Assembly: GCF_025506275.1 (NCBI RefSeq)
Contig: NZ_QYCP01000096.1
Span: 62,001 to 126,000 of the forward strand
DNA length: 64,000 bases
Direction: 5' to 3'
Origin: Brevibacterium permense
Lineage (GTDB): Bacteria; Actinomycetota; Actinomycetes; Actinomycetales; Brevibacteriaceae
Each line of letters begins with the position of its first letter. Positions within the stretch are counted from its first letter, which is position 1. The notes below the pieces were generated by a model. It was not told where the DNA came from. It made no database searches and saw only the letters and a list, made by a program, of their open reading frames with translations. Below are positions 1-11,446 of this stretch, piece after piece. The translations under genes were made by a program, and so were the position numbers.

Positions 1-1073
1 AGTCGTTCGAGTTCCTTCCACGGCACCTCGTACTGCTTGGGTCCGATGAGGGAGAACACTTCGTCCTCGCGTCCGTCCTCACGGACCAGGGTCGCGGTCA
101 GACCGAGGCGACGACGAGCCTGCAGGCTCGCCGTGAGCCGGAAGATCGGCGCCGGCAGCAGGTGCACCTCGTCATAGATGACCAGGCCCCAGTCCTTGGC
201 GTCGAGGAGCTCGAGGTGGAGATACGAGCCCTTCCTCCGGGTGGTGAGCACCTGGTAGGTGGCGATGGTGATCGGGCGGATCTCCTTCGTCGATCCCGAA
301 TATTCGCCGACCTCGTCTTCGGTCAGGGTGGTGCGGCGCAGGATCTCGTCCTTCCACTGCTTGGCTGAGACCGAGTTCGTCACGAGGATGAGCGTCGTCG
401 TCTGCACCCGAGACATGGTGGCCACACCGACGACCGTCTTCCCCGCACCGCACGGCAGAACGACGACCCCGGACTCACCGGACAGCGACTGGTCGATGGC
501 CTGTTTCTGGTAGTCGCGCAGATGCCACTGACCGCCATGAACATCATCGGACAGGGAGATCTCGTGGGCTTCGCCGTCGACGTAGCCGGCGTGGTCGGAG
601 ACCGGGTGGCCCAGTTGCAGCAGGGCGTGTTTGAGCTCGCCGCGCTCGGAGGGGTGGACGAGGACGGATTCGGCGTCGATGCGTTTGCCGAACTTGCCGA
701 CGAGGTCGGGCTGACCGACGAGCTCATCGAGCAGTCCCGTCTCCGTCGACGTCAGGGTCAGTCCGTGGATCGGATGGTCGATGAGGGTGAGCACACCGAA
801 CCGGTCCATGATGTCGACGATGTCGACGAGGAGCTCATGCGGGACCGGGTACTTCGCGAATTCGAGGAGCACGTCGACGACGGATTCGGCATCATGGCCG
901 CTGGCGCGCGCGTTCCACAGCCCCAGCGGAGTGATCTCATAGGTGTGGATGTACTCCGGGGTCCGCGACAGCTGCGCAAACGGGGCGATCGCCACGGCCG
1001 CCTCGACGGCCAGCGGATGTCCCGATTCCAGCAGCACAGTCCGATCGGACTGCACTATCAACGGACCATTCAT
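1..1073 (-). CDS. DNA repair helicase XPB, C-terminus cut by window edge
   Basis: An SF2 helicase of the XPB/ERCC3 type that would unwind DNA at lesions, as described for archaeal and actinobacterial XPB. The frame is open to base 1, so about 357 N-terminal residues of a usual ~550 are present. It begins MNGPLIVQSDRTVLLE and contains PLGLWNARA, as is typical of actinobacterial XPB. Walker A (PCGAGKT) lies near residue 208 and the DEVH box (IYDEVHLL) near residue 300, followed by GLTATLVRED (motif III region). The ATG at 1073 has a purine-rich ribosome site (GGAAGGGAAG) just upstream. It lies downstream of, and on the same strand as, its helicase-associated partner, with a hairpin repeat between them. 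The C-terminal RecA fold is outside the window. Family call is firm. Confidence 0.93.
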   Translation of the reverse strand, partial: MNGPLIVQSDRTVLLESGHPLAVEAAVAIAPFAQLSRTPEYIHTYEITPLGLWNARASGHDAESVVDVLLEFAKYPVPHELLVDIVDIMDRFGVLTLIDHPIHGLTLTSTETGLLDELVGQPDLVGKFGKRIDAESVLVHPSERGELKHALLQLGHPVSDHAGYVDGEAHEISLSDDVHGGQWHLRDYQKQAIDQSLSGESGVVVLPCGAGKTVVGVATMSRVQTTTLILVTNSVSAKQWKDEILRRTTLTEDEVGEYSGSTKEIRPITIATYQVLTTRRKGSYLHLELLDAKDWGLVIYDEVHLLPAPIFRLTASLQARRRLGLTATLVREDGREDEVFSLIGPKQYEVPWKELER

Positions 1074-1149
1074 TCAATGCTTCCCTTCCCGAAGTGTGAT
1101 GACACCAGAGGGCACAACACGTCCATCACCCCGATTGTTCCCGCTCCGA

Positions 1150-1207
1150 GCTACCTGACGGGGGTCCAGCTACCTCGCGCCAGGTTGCTGGGACGCCGTC
1201 AGGTAGC
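1150..1207. repeat. Hairpin repeat, family 1 (degenerate copy)
   Basis: An imperfect inverted repeat whose arms begin GCTACCTGACG and end CGTCAGGTAGC, with GCGC at the turn. It is clearly the same element as the perfect palindrome at 37961-38040, including the shared right flank GTAGCAATT. Its right end abuts the TAA stop of the minus-strand gene at 1210, so it sits where a transcription terminator would be, although no T-run follows. The left arm carries several mismatches, suggesting an ageing copy. Confidence 0.8.
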
Positions 1208-1209
1208 AA

Positions 1210-3336
1210 TTAGGGGGAGGGGTCTACGGAGACGATGCGGGCGACGGACAGGGAGGCCTCGGCACCGGTGGTCGTCACCACTCCGCGGACGCGGCCGGCG
1301 TTGAGGGTGGCCGGCAGCATCTCGATCGTCCGTTCCTTGCCGTGGGAATCCGCGATCCGAATGAGCACGCGACGCTTCTCCTCCGCCGCTTCCCGCAGCC
1401 GATCCATATGCCCTAAAGGCTCATCCGTGCTCACCTGTGCGGCCGCCGCCGGTGCAGACCGCAGGATCCGAATATATTCGCCGAGGTGGCCGTCGCTGAC
1501 GCGCGGACGTCGCCTCACGCTGACCTCGGGTTCCGATTCGGTGATCACCCGACGTTTGCGCACGGGTCCGGCCGCCGAATGCAGCAGAGCATGATGATCC
1601 CCGGCCTCGAGCAGGTGCATCGTCCGCTCCGGGCCCAGCTGAGCGATCGCCACGGTCGGAGCCAGACGTTCGAGACCGGCCGGCATCATGGCCTGATCGG
1701 AGAGGATGACATCGAGGTCGACCGGGTCGTCGACGATGAGCACCGCCCGGGCCCCTGCCACCCGCACCCGCCGCAGCTTCGACGCCGTGTTCTGCACGAG
1801 GAATTCCAAGGTCGACGGCAGCTCTTCGGCACTGATGCCCGCGAGCTCGGCCAAGGCGTCCTCCGGGGTGATCCCGGACTGCATGGTGTCTTCGATGGTC
1901 TCGCCGTCGATGCGATAGACGGTGCCCTGACCGCGTGCCTCGACGACGGCATACTTGCGCAGAATGTGGTGGACCCGCGGTTCGATCGGGCCGGTCGCCA
2001 CCGCGGTGAGATCGGACTGGATGAGCACCGTGTCGACCTCGGCCCCGAGCCCCTCGGCGACCGCGGCGATGACATCGCCGGGCACGGTCAGGGCGTCGAC
2101 GGACACGCGCAGGGGCAGGATCGAAGGGTCCTGTTTGGCATGCTCGGCCATCGCCCGGTCCAGTCCGGCGGCCAGACGGAGACCGAACCGGCTCGGGCCG
2201 AAATGATCCGGCTCCTGCAGCGGAGTCGTCGCCAGCCCGAAACTTACACAGGTATGGAGGACGGCTTCGGTCATCGCGAACTCGTGTGCCGGCAGCAGCG
2301 GATGCCGACGCAGCACCTCGGCGTGGATCCACCCGGCCGACCGTGCCGACCCCAGACCGATGTCATGGAGGACGGAGAGCACGGCGAAGCGCAGCAGCGG
2401 CATCGCCGGCACCGACAGCCCATAGCCCTTGAACAGGGACTTCTTCGGAGCTGCGAGCACGGTGAGGCGTTCGTTCTCGCTCGCCCCCGCCGCCAGCTGC
2501 GTGACGTCGAGCAGATCGCGCAGCCACGCCCCGACGAGCGCCGCCCACAGCTCGGCACGATCGCCGGCGAGGCCGGAATCGGCATCATCGCCGGCCGTCC
2601 ACAGTGGATCGAGCGCATCGTCGAGGACCCCGATGAGGTGCAGGGACTTCGCCGCCTGCAGCAGGGTGATCGTCTGCTCGAGACCCAGTTCGAGTGTGCG
2701 GGCGAGTCGGGAGACATCCCGCTTGGAGATGCCGCCGCTGGTCAGCCGGGAGATCGGGGAGGCGGCGAGCTCATCGACGAGTCCGCGCAGGGACGAGATG
2801 ACCTCGGCCACGGCTGCCCGTTCACTGTTGTGGATGAGCGGCTGGCCGATCGTGGCCGTGCTCGAATCGACCGACGAGGGGTTGATCTGCCACGGATATG
2901 CCCTGGCAGATTCGGCCGCCGATGTCGGCAGCAGGGTGATGGCCTCGGACTGGATCTTCCACACGCCCCCAACCGCAGACCCAGCAGATCCACCAGACCC
3001 ACCCGCATCGGCATCCCCGCCGGCCGGCCATGCCAGGCCGAGGTCGCGCAGTCGGGGCAGGGCCGCCTCGGCGAGGGCGGGATCGATATGCGGATTGCCC
3101 GTGATCTTGATCTCCGGCGTCGTCCGGGCCGCCTTGGCCAAAGCGATGAAGACCTCGAGCGACTGCGCATCGAGAGCTTCGATGCCGCGGGAGACCCCGA
3201 TACGCGAGGACGCGGCCGCGGCCAGGGCCGCCATCGTCGGGGACTCGGGTTGGAGGAGGTCGCGTCGGGTCCGGACGAAGGACTCGAAGTCGGCATCTGC
3301 ACTGTGGGACAGCCACTGGCTGAAGGTCATTGACAT
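1210..3336 (-). CDS. Helicase-associated (XPB/Ssl2-like N-terminal) domain protein
   Basis: A 708-residue protein of the actinobacterial family annotated as helicase-associated domain protein (Helicase_C_3 type), usually encoded immediately upstream of XPB as here. It has no Walker A motif that I can see, so it is probably a partner or accessory factor and not an ATPase. N-terminal part: SQWLSHSADADFESFVRTR, then leucine-rich winged-helix-like segments. The C-terminal part carries Arg-rich RVRVAGARAVLIVDD and ends in a basic segment (REAAEEKRRVLIRIADS) with a WYL-like beta fold. A Gly/Ser/Ala-rich linker occurs near residue 120. Start is uncertain between 3336 and 3330 because neither has a clear Shine-Dalgarno. 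Likely co-functional with XPB in DNA repair, by neighbourhood. Confidence 0.8.
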   Translation of the reverse strand: MSMTFSQWLSHSADADFESFVRTRRDLLQPESPTMAALAAAASSRIGVSRGIEALDAQSLEVFIALAKAARTTPEIKITGNPHIDPALAEAALPRLRDLGLAWPAGGDADAGGSGGSAGSAVGGVWKIQSEAITLLPTSAAESARAYPWQINPSSVDSSTATIGQPLIHNSERAAVAEVISSLRGLVDELAASPISRLTSGGISKRDVSRLARTLELGLEQTITLLQAAKSLHLIGVLDDALDPLWTAGDDADSGLAGDRAELWAALVGAWLRDLLDVTQLAAGASENERLTVLAAPKKSLFKGYGLSVPAMPLLRFAVLSVLHDIGLGSARSAGWIHAEVLRRHPLLPAHEFAMTEAVLHTCVSFGLATTPLQEPDHFGPSRFGLRLAAGLDRAMAEHAKQDPSILPLRVSVDALTVPGDVIAAVAEGLGAEVDTVLIQSDLTAVATGPIEPRVHHILRKYAVVEARGQGTVYRIDGETIEDTMQSGITPEDALAELAGISAEELPSTLEFLVQNTASKLRRVRVAGARAVLIVDDPVDLDVILSDQAMMPAGLERLAPTVAIAQLGPERTMHLLEAGDHHALLHSAAGPVRKRRVITESEPEVSVRRRPRVSDGHLGEYIRILRSAPAAAAQVSTDEPLGHMDRLREAAEEKRRVLIRIADSHGKERTIEMLPATLNAGRVRGVVTTTGAEASLSVARIVSVDPSP

Positions 3337-3409
3337 CGCAGATCAGTCTATCGCGAGGGGTACAATGGAAGCGCAGAGAAGGATCAGAGATCGGACGGAA
3401 GGACGCGCA

Positions 3410-3640
3410 TTGTCAGCCACTCGAGTCGACACGACCATCGTCGTCGCCGCGGTTGCCGCCGCAGCCATCGGGGCGCTCGGCCTCATCGGCGTCCTCGGCC
3501 AGGCCTGGATGGGACTGACGCCCAGTCCGCTGCTGACCTACCTGCCCATGATCCTCGTGCCCATCGCCGTCATCCTCGCCTGCGTGGCCATGATCCGAGC
3601 CGCCATCCGACGCAGACAGACCGGGGTGGGCCACCGCTGA
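3410..3640 (+). CDS. Small two-helix membrane protein
   Basis: A 76-residue protein with two predicted transmembrane segments (around residues 8-30 and 41-62), a short loop containing GLTPSPLL, and a basic C-terminal tail (RAAIRRRQTG). I do not recognise a family. A TTG start at 3410 is preferred because GGAAGG lies eight bases upstream; an in-frame ATG at 3365 would add a very basic leader with no ribosome site. A TACAAT box at 3361-3366 could be its -10. It is divergent from the helicase-associated gene. Confidence 0.6.
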   Translation: MSATRVDTTIVVAAVAAAAIGALGLIGVLGQAWMGLTPSPLLTYLPMILVPIAVILACVAMIRAAIRRRQTGVGHR

Positions 3641-4046
3641 AACCATCACTCATGCCTCACCTCGCAGGTTCGGGGACGCGCATGAGCCACACCCGCACAG
3701 TGTGATCCAGGCGGTGCGGATCCCCATCTCGCCGAGGCGGCGGACCACCCAATCGCGCACGCCCCCGTGATCTCCCGCCGCAGACAAGGTGCTCACCTCC
3801 ACCCTGCACGTGACCTCCACGGATAGGTGAGAGCCAGGGATCACACCGCCGACGCGATGACCTCGGTCCCGCAGTCGGCATGGTCTGACCGATGGCGATG
3901 AGGGCACACGAGCACAGCGACCACACCACCCGACCAGCTTCCCGGCCGCGGAATCCGTCTCTGCAGCCGACCGACACACAGCCCGCACCTGCGGGCACCG
4001 TACGATCAGCCCGTTTCAGCGGGTACGAACAGACAGAAAGGAAATC
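3641..4046. other. 406-bp region upstream of cold-shock gene; no convincing gene
   Basis: The only long frame is on the minus strand (3650-3988, 112 codons from GTG, Cys-rich near its end with CGCGSC). It lacks a ribosome site and recognisable domains, and codon use is mixed, so I do not call it. Near the right edge are two small hairpins that would lie in or near the cold-shock mRNA leader: GCCCGCA/TGCGGGC at 3981-3996 and CCCG/CGGG near 4011-4024. A TACGAT box at 4001-4006 is a possible -10. Confidence 0.4.
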
Positions 4047-4427
4047 ATGCCCACCGGACGCGTGAAATGGTTCGATGCCGACAAGGGCTTCGGCTTCGTC
4101 ATCGCCGAGGACGGCTCGCAGGCCTTCCTCCATTCCTCCGTGCTGCCAGAGGGAGTCGAAGTCACCAAGGGCACCCGGCTCGAATACGATGTCGTCGATT
4201 CCCGCCGCGGAGCGCAGGTGCTCAAGGCCCGCCCGATCACCACTCCCGGCAAAGTCGCCAAGGCCCGCCGACGTCCGGCCGTGGACATGGCAGTTATGGT
4301 TGAAGATGTCATCAAAGTTTTGGATGACCTCAACAACGGACTGCAGCACGGCCGTTACCCGGACCCCGCCCATGGGAACAAGGTCGCCAGCCTGCTGCGG
4401 GCGATTGCCGACGATTTGGAGTCCTGA
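4047..4427 (+). CDS. Cold-shock domain protein with C-terminal extension
   Basis: A 126-residue cytoplasmic single-stranded nucleic-acid-binding protein. The OB-fold cold-shock domain fills residues 1-65, with RNP1 (KGFGFVIAED) and RNP2 (AFLHSSVL) intact. A ~60-residue extension (basic KARRRPAVD, then VEDVIKVLDDLNNG) is typical of the longer actinobacterial form. The ATG has AGAAAGGAA upstream. Its TGA overlaps the ATG of the DUF3027 gene by one base (TGATG), indicating translational coupling. Probably an mRNA chaperone. Confidence 0.93.
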   Translation: MPTGRVKWFDADKGFGFVIAEDGSQAFLHSSVLPEGVEVTKGTRLEYDVVDSRRGAQVLKARPITTPGKVAKARRRPAVDMAVMVEDVIKVLDDLNNGLQHGRYPDPAHGNKVASLLRAIADDLES

Positions 4428-5386
4428 TGTCATCACTGTTCAGTGATTGGCTGGCCCGGCAGACCGCCGCGCCCGCCGAGAACGACGCCGAACAGACCAC
4501 CGAGGCGGCCCCGGGCAGCGATGTGCCCGCCGCTGCGGGAGAATCGATCGCCGCTGGAAGTGCGGTCGCCGCGGATTCCGGCACGGCCGCCTCGGCGAAG
4601 GCATCGAAGACCGGTCGTCCGCGATCGGGCACGGAGAAGGTCGTCCTCGACACCCAGCTGGCCGCGGCGATCGACATCGCCCGCACCGCCATCACCGAGG
4701 TGGCCGGCACCGCCGTCGTCGGCGAACACCTGGGCACGGTGGCCGAGGCGACCCGTCTCGTCACCCACTACTTCGTGTGCACCGACCCGACCTACCGCGG
4801 TTGGCGGTGGGTGGCCGTGCTCGCCCGCGCTCCGCGCGCGAAGAAGGTCACGGTCTGCGAAACCGCGCTGCTGCCCGGCCCCGATGCCCTCGTAGCCCCC
4901 GAATGGGTGCCGTGGGAGGAACGACTCGAACCCGGCGACATGGGGCCGCGCGACACCCTGCCGAAGCTCGACCAGGACCCGAACCTGCAGCCGGGCTTCC
5001 AGCAGACCGAGGACAATTCGGCAGACAACATCGACCAGATCCAGAACTTCGAATTCGGTCTCGGTCGTGAACGCGTGCTCTCCTCCGACGGGCTGAGCGC
5101 GGCTGCAAGCCGATGGTCGGAATCTGATGCCGGACCCGACAGCGAGTTCGCCTCACGCGCGGCCGGACACTGCGGCAGCTGCGGCTACCTCATGCCGATC
5201 GCCGGATCGCTGCGTCAGAAGTTCGGGGTCTGCGCCAATGCGTGGTCGCCGTTCGACGGTCGCGTGGTCGGACTCGAATCCGGGTGCGGTGCGCATTCGG
5301 AGACCGATGTGAGACGGCCGAACAACGAGCCTGCTGAAGCCGTCGTCGACGACTACTCCGGCGAACTCGAGTTCCAGGAGGGCTGA
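4427..5386 (+). CDS. DUF3027 family protein
   Basis: A 319-residue actinobacterial protein of unknown function. The N-terminal ~60 residues are Ala/Glu-rich and probably disordered. The conserved core runs from LDTQLAAAIDIARTAI to AEWVP-type segments, with YFVCTDPTYRGWRW near residue 120. The C-terminal module GHCGSCGYLMPIAGS...FGVCANAWSP...GCGAHSE contains three or four Cys and a His, a plausible metal site. It is regularly found beside a cold-shock gene, as here where they overlap by one base. Role unknown. Confidence 0.85.
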   Translation: MSSLFSDWLARQTAAPAENDAEQTTEAAPGSDVPAAAGESIAAGSAVAADSGTAASAKASKTGRPRSGTEKVVLDTQLAAAIDIARTAITEVAGTAVVGEHLGTVAEATRLVTHYFVCTDPTYRGWRWVAVLARAPRAKKVTVCETALLPGPDALVAPEWVPWEERLEPGDMGPRDTLPKLDQDPNLQPGFQQTEDNSADNIDQIQNFEFGLGRERVLSSDGLSAAASRWSESDAGPDSEFASRAAGHCGSCGYLMPIAGSLRQKFGVCANAWSPFDGRVVGLESGCGAHSETDVRRPNNEPAEAVVDDYSGELEFQEG

Positions 5387-5394
5387 ACCACTCG

Positions 5395-6672
5395 ATGTCC
5401 CAGATGTTCCGGTCACTGTCGGAGCCGAACTACCGGCACTGGTTCGCCGGTGCCCTGATCTCCAACACCGGGACATGGATGCAGCGCACGGCGCAGGACT
5501 GGATCGTCCTGACCATGCTCACGGACAACAACGCTTCGGCGCTCGGCCTCACCATGGCTCTGCAGCTGGGCCCGCAGCTGATCATGTTCCCGTTCGCGGG
5601 CAACCTCGTCGACAAGTTCGACAAACGGCGTCTGCTCATGGTCACTCAGGCGCTGCTGGGATTCATCGGACTCGTCCTCTTCGTCCTCACCATCACCGAC
5701 GTCATCGTCCTCTGGCACGTCTACGTGCTCGCGTTCACGCTCGGGATGCTCACGACCCTGGACAACCCGGCCAGGCAGGCCTTCGTCTCCGAACTCGTCG
5801 GTGAGAAGCTGCTGCCGAACGCCGTCAGCCTCAACTCGGCGTCCTTCAACGGCGCCCGCATGATCGGTCCGGCCGTGGCCGGTGTGCTCACCGCCGTCAT
5901 CGGACCCGGTCCCGTCTTCCTCATCAGTGGACTCGGCTTCGCGGCGACGCTCACGGTGCTCCTCCGGCTCGACAAGTCGAAACTGCACCCTTCCGGTCGG
6001 CGTGGCAAGGGAGGGGTCCTCGGCGGACTGAAGTATCTGCGCAGGCGCCCGGACATCACGGTCGTGCTCGTCGTGCTGTTCATCGTCGCGACCTTCGGAT
6101 TCAACTTCAACATCTACACGGCGACGATGGCGAAGATCGAGTTCGGCAAGGATGCCAGCGGCTTCGGCCTGCTCAACTCCGTCATGGCCATTGGCTCCGT
6201 GACCGGGGCGCTCGCCTCGGCCAGGCGGGAGAAGCCCCGACTGCGATTCATCTTCGGCGCCGCCGGCGGATTCGGTGTGGCCGTCGGCGTGGCATCGCTG
6301 ATGCCAAACTACTATCTCTTCGCCGCCTCGCTGATGTTCGTCGGCTTCGCATCGCTGACGATGATGACCTCGGCGAACGCCTATGTGCAGACGACCACCG
6401 CGCCGAACTACCGCGGCCGAGTCATGGCCATCTACGCGGCCGTCGTCATGGGCGGCACACCGATCGGGGCACCGCTGGCCGGCTGGGTCGCCGATGCCTT
6501 CGGACCGCGGATGGCGCTCGTCGTCGGAGCCGCCTCGGGGATCATCGCCTTCGCCGTGGGCCTGCTGTGGATGATCATGGCCAAGGACCTGCGCCTCCAC
6601 CGGGATCCGAAGTCGCGGATCCGGTTGCACATGAGCTATCAGGGCAGGCCGCCCGGCGGCAGCGGACACTGA
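5395..6672 (+). CDS. MFS transporter, EntS-like exporter family
   Basis: A 425-residue inner-membrane secondary transporter with about 12 predicted helices. It begins FRSLSEPNYRHWFAGALIS and includes NTGTWMQRTAQDW after helix 1 and NPARQAFVSELV between helices 4 and 5, both typical of the MFS_3/EntS-like group of proton-driven exporters. A short basic loop (RRGKGGVLGGLKYLRRR) marks the centre. It starts eight bases after the DUF3027 stop, so it is probably in the csp operon. Substrate cannot be read; siderophore or drug efflux is typical. Confidence 0.85.
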   Translation: MSQMFRSLSEPNYRHWFAGALISNTGTWMQRTAQDWIVLTMLTDNNASALGLTMALQLGPQLIMFPFAGNLVDKFDKRRLLMVTQALLGFIGLVLFVLTITDVIVLWHVYVLAFTLGMLTTLDNPARQAFVSELVGEKLLPNAVSLNSASFNGARMIGPAVAGVLTAVIGPGPVFLISGLGFAATLTVLLRLDKSKLHPSGRRGKGGVLGGLKYLRRRPDITVVLVVLFIVATFGFNFNIYTATMAKIEFGKDASGFGLLNSVMAIGSVTGALASARREKPRLRFIFGAAGGFGVAVGVASLMPNYYLFAASLMFVGFASLTMMTSANAYVQTTTAPNYRGRVMAIYAAVVMGGTPIGAPLAGWVADAFGPRMALVVGAASGIIAFAVGLLWMIMAKDLRLHRDPKSRIRLHMSYQGRPPGGSGH

Positions 6673-6815
6673 CGGGTTCGAGCGGGCGGGTTGTTGCTCG
6701 TGGGGCGGCATCGGCAGGAGTCGGCATTCGGCGGGTCCGGAGGTTCGTGTCATAGAATTTCGATCGACCGCCTCGGCGAGGGATTCGAGGGTCGAGCGAT
6801 GGAAACGGACGGACT

Positions 6816-7313
6816 GTGACAACTGACATCATCACCTCGGTGCTCGTCGGCCTGGCGATCCTCGTCGGCTGCCTGGGCATCATCGTGCCGGTGCTGCCCG
6901 GGTCGATCCTCATCGCCATCGCGGTTCTCATCTGGGCGATCATTATCGGCGGACCGACCGCGTGGATCATCTTCGCCATCGTCGCCGTGTTCGTCGCGGC
7001 CGGGATGAGTGCCTCGCTCGTGCTCACCGGCCGAAAACTCAAATCCATGCAGGTGCCGAACTCGTCGGTGCTGCTGGGCGGGGTGCTCGCCGTCATCGGC
7101 TTCTTCGTCATTCCGGTGCTGGGGCTGCCGATCGGCTTCGTCGCCGGCCTGTATCTCGCCGAGTGTTCCCGCCTCAAGGACGGAAAGACGGCGTGGAACT
7201 CCAGCTGGGAGTCGATCAAGGCGATCGGCCTCGGTGCGGGCATCGAGTTCATCCTCGCCATGCTGGCCGGAATCACCTTCGGCATCGGCGTGCTCATCCA
7301 CTTCTTCGTCTGA
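6816..7313 (+). CDS. DUF456 membrane protein
   Basis: A 165-residue integral membrane protein with four to five helices. The N-terminal VLVGLAILVGCLGIIVPVLPGS (split by no charged residue) and the glycine-rich repeats are typical of DUF456, a widespread family of unknown function. The internal duplication (LPGSILIAIAVLIW and LGLPIGFVAGLYLAE) is visible. Starts with GTG. A 142-bp spacer with no gene separates it from the MFS gene. Confidence 0.85.
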   Translation: MTTDIITSVLVGLAILVGCLGIIVPVLPGSILIAIAVLIWAIIIGGPTAWIIFAIVAVFVAAGMSASLVLTGRKLKSMQVPNSSVLLGGVLAVIGFFVIPVLGLPIGFVAGLYLAECSRLKDGKTAWNSSWESIKAIGLGAGIEFILAMLAGITFGIGVLIHFFV

Positions 7314-7450
7314 GACTCAGCGCGGAGTACGATTCGCGTCGAGACGCCTGTGGGGCGTATTCACCCATCGCCGTACCGTGAGCATCTCTCACCATCAGTG
7401 GCAGCTTGCACTCGTAGCGGCTTCTCCTGCCACGGCCAACGCATCCGACA

Positions 7451-7500
7451 CACTGAGTGCCATAACACCCCTTTGCAACGGGGCGTTATGGCACTGAGTG
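7451..7500. repeat. Long hairpin between convergent genes
   Basis: A near-perfect inverted repeat with 21-base arms: the left begins CACTGAGTGCCATAAC, the right ends GTTATGGCACTGAGTG, and the seven-base loop is TTTGCAA. There are two mismatches. It lies in the 273-bp gap between convergent DUF456 and serC, which otherwise holds no gene. No T-run follows on either strand, so if it terminates transcription it does so in an atypical way. It differs in sequence from the other hairpin families here. Confidence 0.8.
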
Positions 7501-7586
7501 GAGGAGCTGCGCGGCCGAGGCGCTGGTAGCCGACACTGGGAACCTGCGTATGCGTCGCGTCCGCAGCAGCCGGCCGCGGCTCTGCG

Positions 7587-9586
<2,000 letters not shown>

Positions 9587-9710
9587 GGCTCTTCCTCAGG
9601 GCCCTGACCTTCCGTATTGCAGAACGAATCAGCACAGGGCGCCGGCCACCCAGCACAATGGTCACAACATGCGCACCGCAATCGCGCGCAGACGATGCAA
9701 AGGAGCACCC

Positions 9711-11183
9711 ATGACACCCCCAGTACTCAGCACCCAGTACGGACCCGACACCGTCTTCGACAACTTCATCGGCGGAGCACGTGTGCCCAGCGACGACCGG
9801 TCGACGAATACGAACCCGTCCGACCCGTCCGATGTGATCGGCCGGTACGCCCGCGCGGATGACGCCACGGTCGCCTCGGCGATCGATGCCGCCCGCGCTG
9901 CCGCCCCCGCCTGGGCGGACCTCGGCTCACAGCAGCGATTCGCGATCCTCGACAAGGCCGGCAGCCTCATCGCTGAACGCGCCGATGAACTCGGCGATCT
10001 GCTCGCCCGGGAAGAGGGAAAACAGCTCGCCGAAGCCAAGGGCGAGGTGCTGCGCGCTTCCCAGATCTTCAAGTTCTTCGCCGGCGAGACGATCCGCAAC
10101 ACCGGTGAGGTCGTGGACTCGGTCCGCCCCGGACTCATCGCCGAGATGACGCACGAGCCCATCGGCGTCATCGGCATCATCACCCCGTGGAACTTCCCGA
10201 TCGCCATCCCGGCCTGGAAGATCGCCCCGGCTCTGGCCTTCGGCAACACGATCGTGTTCAAACCTGCCGAGCTCGTCCCCGCCAGTGCGTACGCGCTGGT
10301 CGATATCCTCGCCGAGGCGGGTCTGCCCGATGGGGTCCTCAACCTCGTCATGGGGCCGGGCTCCGTGGTCGGGGACGCACTGACCACCTCGGCGAAGGTC
10401 GACGCCGTGACCTTCACCGGATCCGTCGCCGTCGGACGGTCCGTCATCGCGTCGGCTGCGGCCCATCAGATCAGAGTGCAGTGCGAAATGGGCGGGAAGA
10501 ATCCGCTCGTCGTGCTCGGCGACGCCGACCTCGAAGCGGCCGCCGAGGCCGCGATCAACGGAGCCTTCTTCTCCACCGGCCAGCGCTGCACCGCGTCCTC
10601 CCGCCTCATCGTCACCTCCGATGTGCACGACGAATTCGTCGCGCTGCTCAAGGAGAAGATGGCGGCGCTGTCGGTCGGAGACGCCCGCGCCGAGGGCGTC
10701 GCCATCGGACCTGTGGTCTCCAAGACCCAGCTCGACCAGGACCTCGATTACATCGCCAAGGCCCGAGCCGAAGGCGGGGAGGTCACCGGCGGTGAGCTCA
10801 TCGATTCGGACACGGCGGGGTACTTCCTCGCGCCCGCACTCGTCACGGGCACGAAGCCGAGCGACACAATCAACGTCGAAGAGGTCTTCGGTCCGGTCGC
10901 CTCGGTGATCGAGGTCGCCGACTACGACGCAGCGCTGGCCGTGGCCAACGACACCGAGTTCGGACTGTCCGCGGGCATCTTCACGACCTCCCTGAAATAT
11001 TCGAGCCACTTCAAGCGTTACGCCGAAGCCGGGATGGTCATGGTCAATGCTCCGACGGCAGGAGTGGATTATCACGTGTCCTTCGGCGGACGGAAAGGGT
11101 CGAGCTATGGTCCCCGCGAACAGGCTCGGGCGGCACGCGAGTTCTTCACAGTGCACAAGACGACCTACACGAACGCGGGCTGA
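9711..11183 (+). CDS. NAD(P)-dependent aldehyde dehydrogenase, KGSADH-like
   Basis: A 490-residue aldehyde dehydrogenase. Catalytic Cys lies in STGQRCTASSRLIV and the general-base Glu in QCEMGGKNPLVVL. TPWNFPIAIPAWKIAPAL and FTGSVAVGRS mark the NAD(P) fold. The GGKNPLVV/STGQRCTASS combination is that of 2,5-dioxovalerate (alpha-ketoglutaric semialdehyde) dehydrogenases of the sugar-acid pathway, but no sugar-acid genes are adjacent, so the substrate is uncertain. The ATG at 9711 has AAAGGAG seven bases upstream; the longer open frame upstream is ignored. Confidence 0.88.
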   Translation: MTPPVLSTQYGPDTVFDNFIGGARVPSDDRSTNTNPSDPSDVIGRYARADDATVASAIDAARAAAPAWADLGSQQRFAILDKAGSLIAERADELGDLLAREEGKQLAEAKGEVLRASQIFKFFAGETIRNTGEVVDSVRPGLIAEMTHEPIGVIGIITPWNFPIAIPAWKIAPALAFGNTIVFKPAELVPASAYALVDILAEAGLPDGVLNLVMGPGSVVGDALTTSAKVDAVTFTGSVAVGRSVIASAAAHQIRVQCEMGGKNPLVVLGDADLEAAAEAAINGAFFSTGQRCTASSRLIVTSDVHDEFVALLKEKMAALSVGDARAEGVAIGPVVSKTQLDQDLDYIAKARAEGGEVTGGELIDSDTAGYFLAPALVTGTKPSDTINVEEVFGPVASVIEVADYDAALAVANDTEFGLSAGIFTTSLKYSSHFKRYAEAGMVMVNAPTAGVDYHVSFGGRKGSSYGPREQARAAREFFTVHKTTYTNAG

Positions 11184-11446
11184 GCCGGTCGGCGCGAATT
11201 CTTCCCGAGCGGGCATATGCATACCCCGGTCGAGCCGTCAGGCGCCGACCGAGGTCGCCACCGGGACGTGACGAATCCTCGACTCACGGGAATTGCTGAA
11301 CGCACGATAGGATTGGGGCAGATCGCAACGGCCGCGAACGGGTTCGCCTGTGCGGGGCGGGGCAGGGTCGGAATGACCCGAAATGGTGACAACGCCTGAA
11401 ACGGTCGAAACGACCTGAAGACGAAGAGTGGAGTGGCTGGTCAGAA

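Noticed and set aside
3650-3988. 112-codon minus-strand frame upstream of the cold-shock gene
   Set aside because: No ribosome site, mixed codon use and no recognisable domain; could be chance in high-GC DNA.
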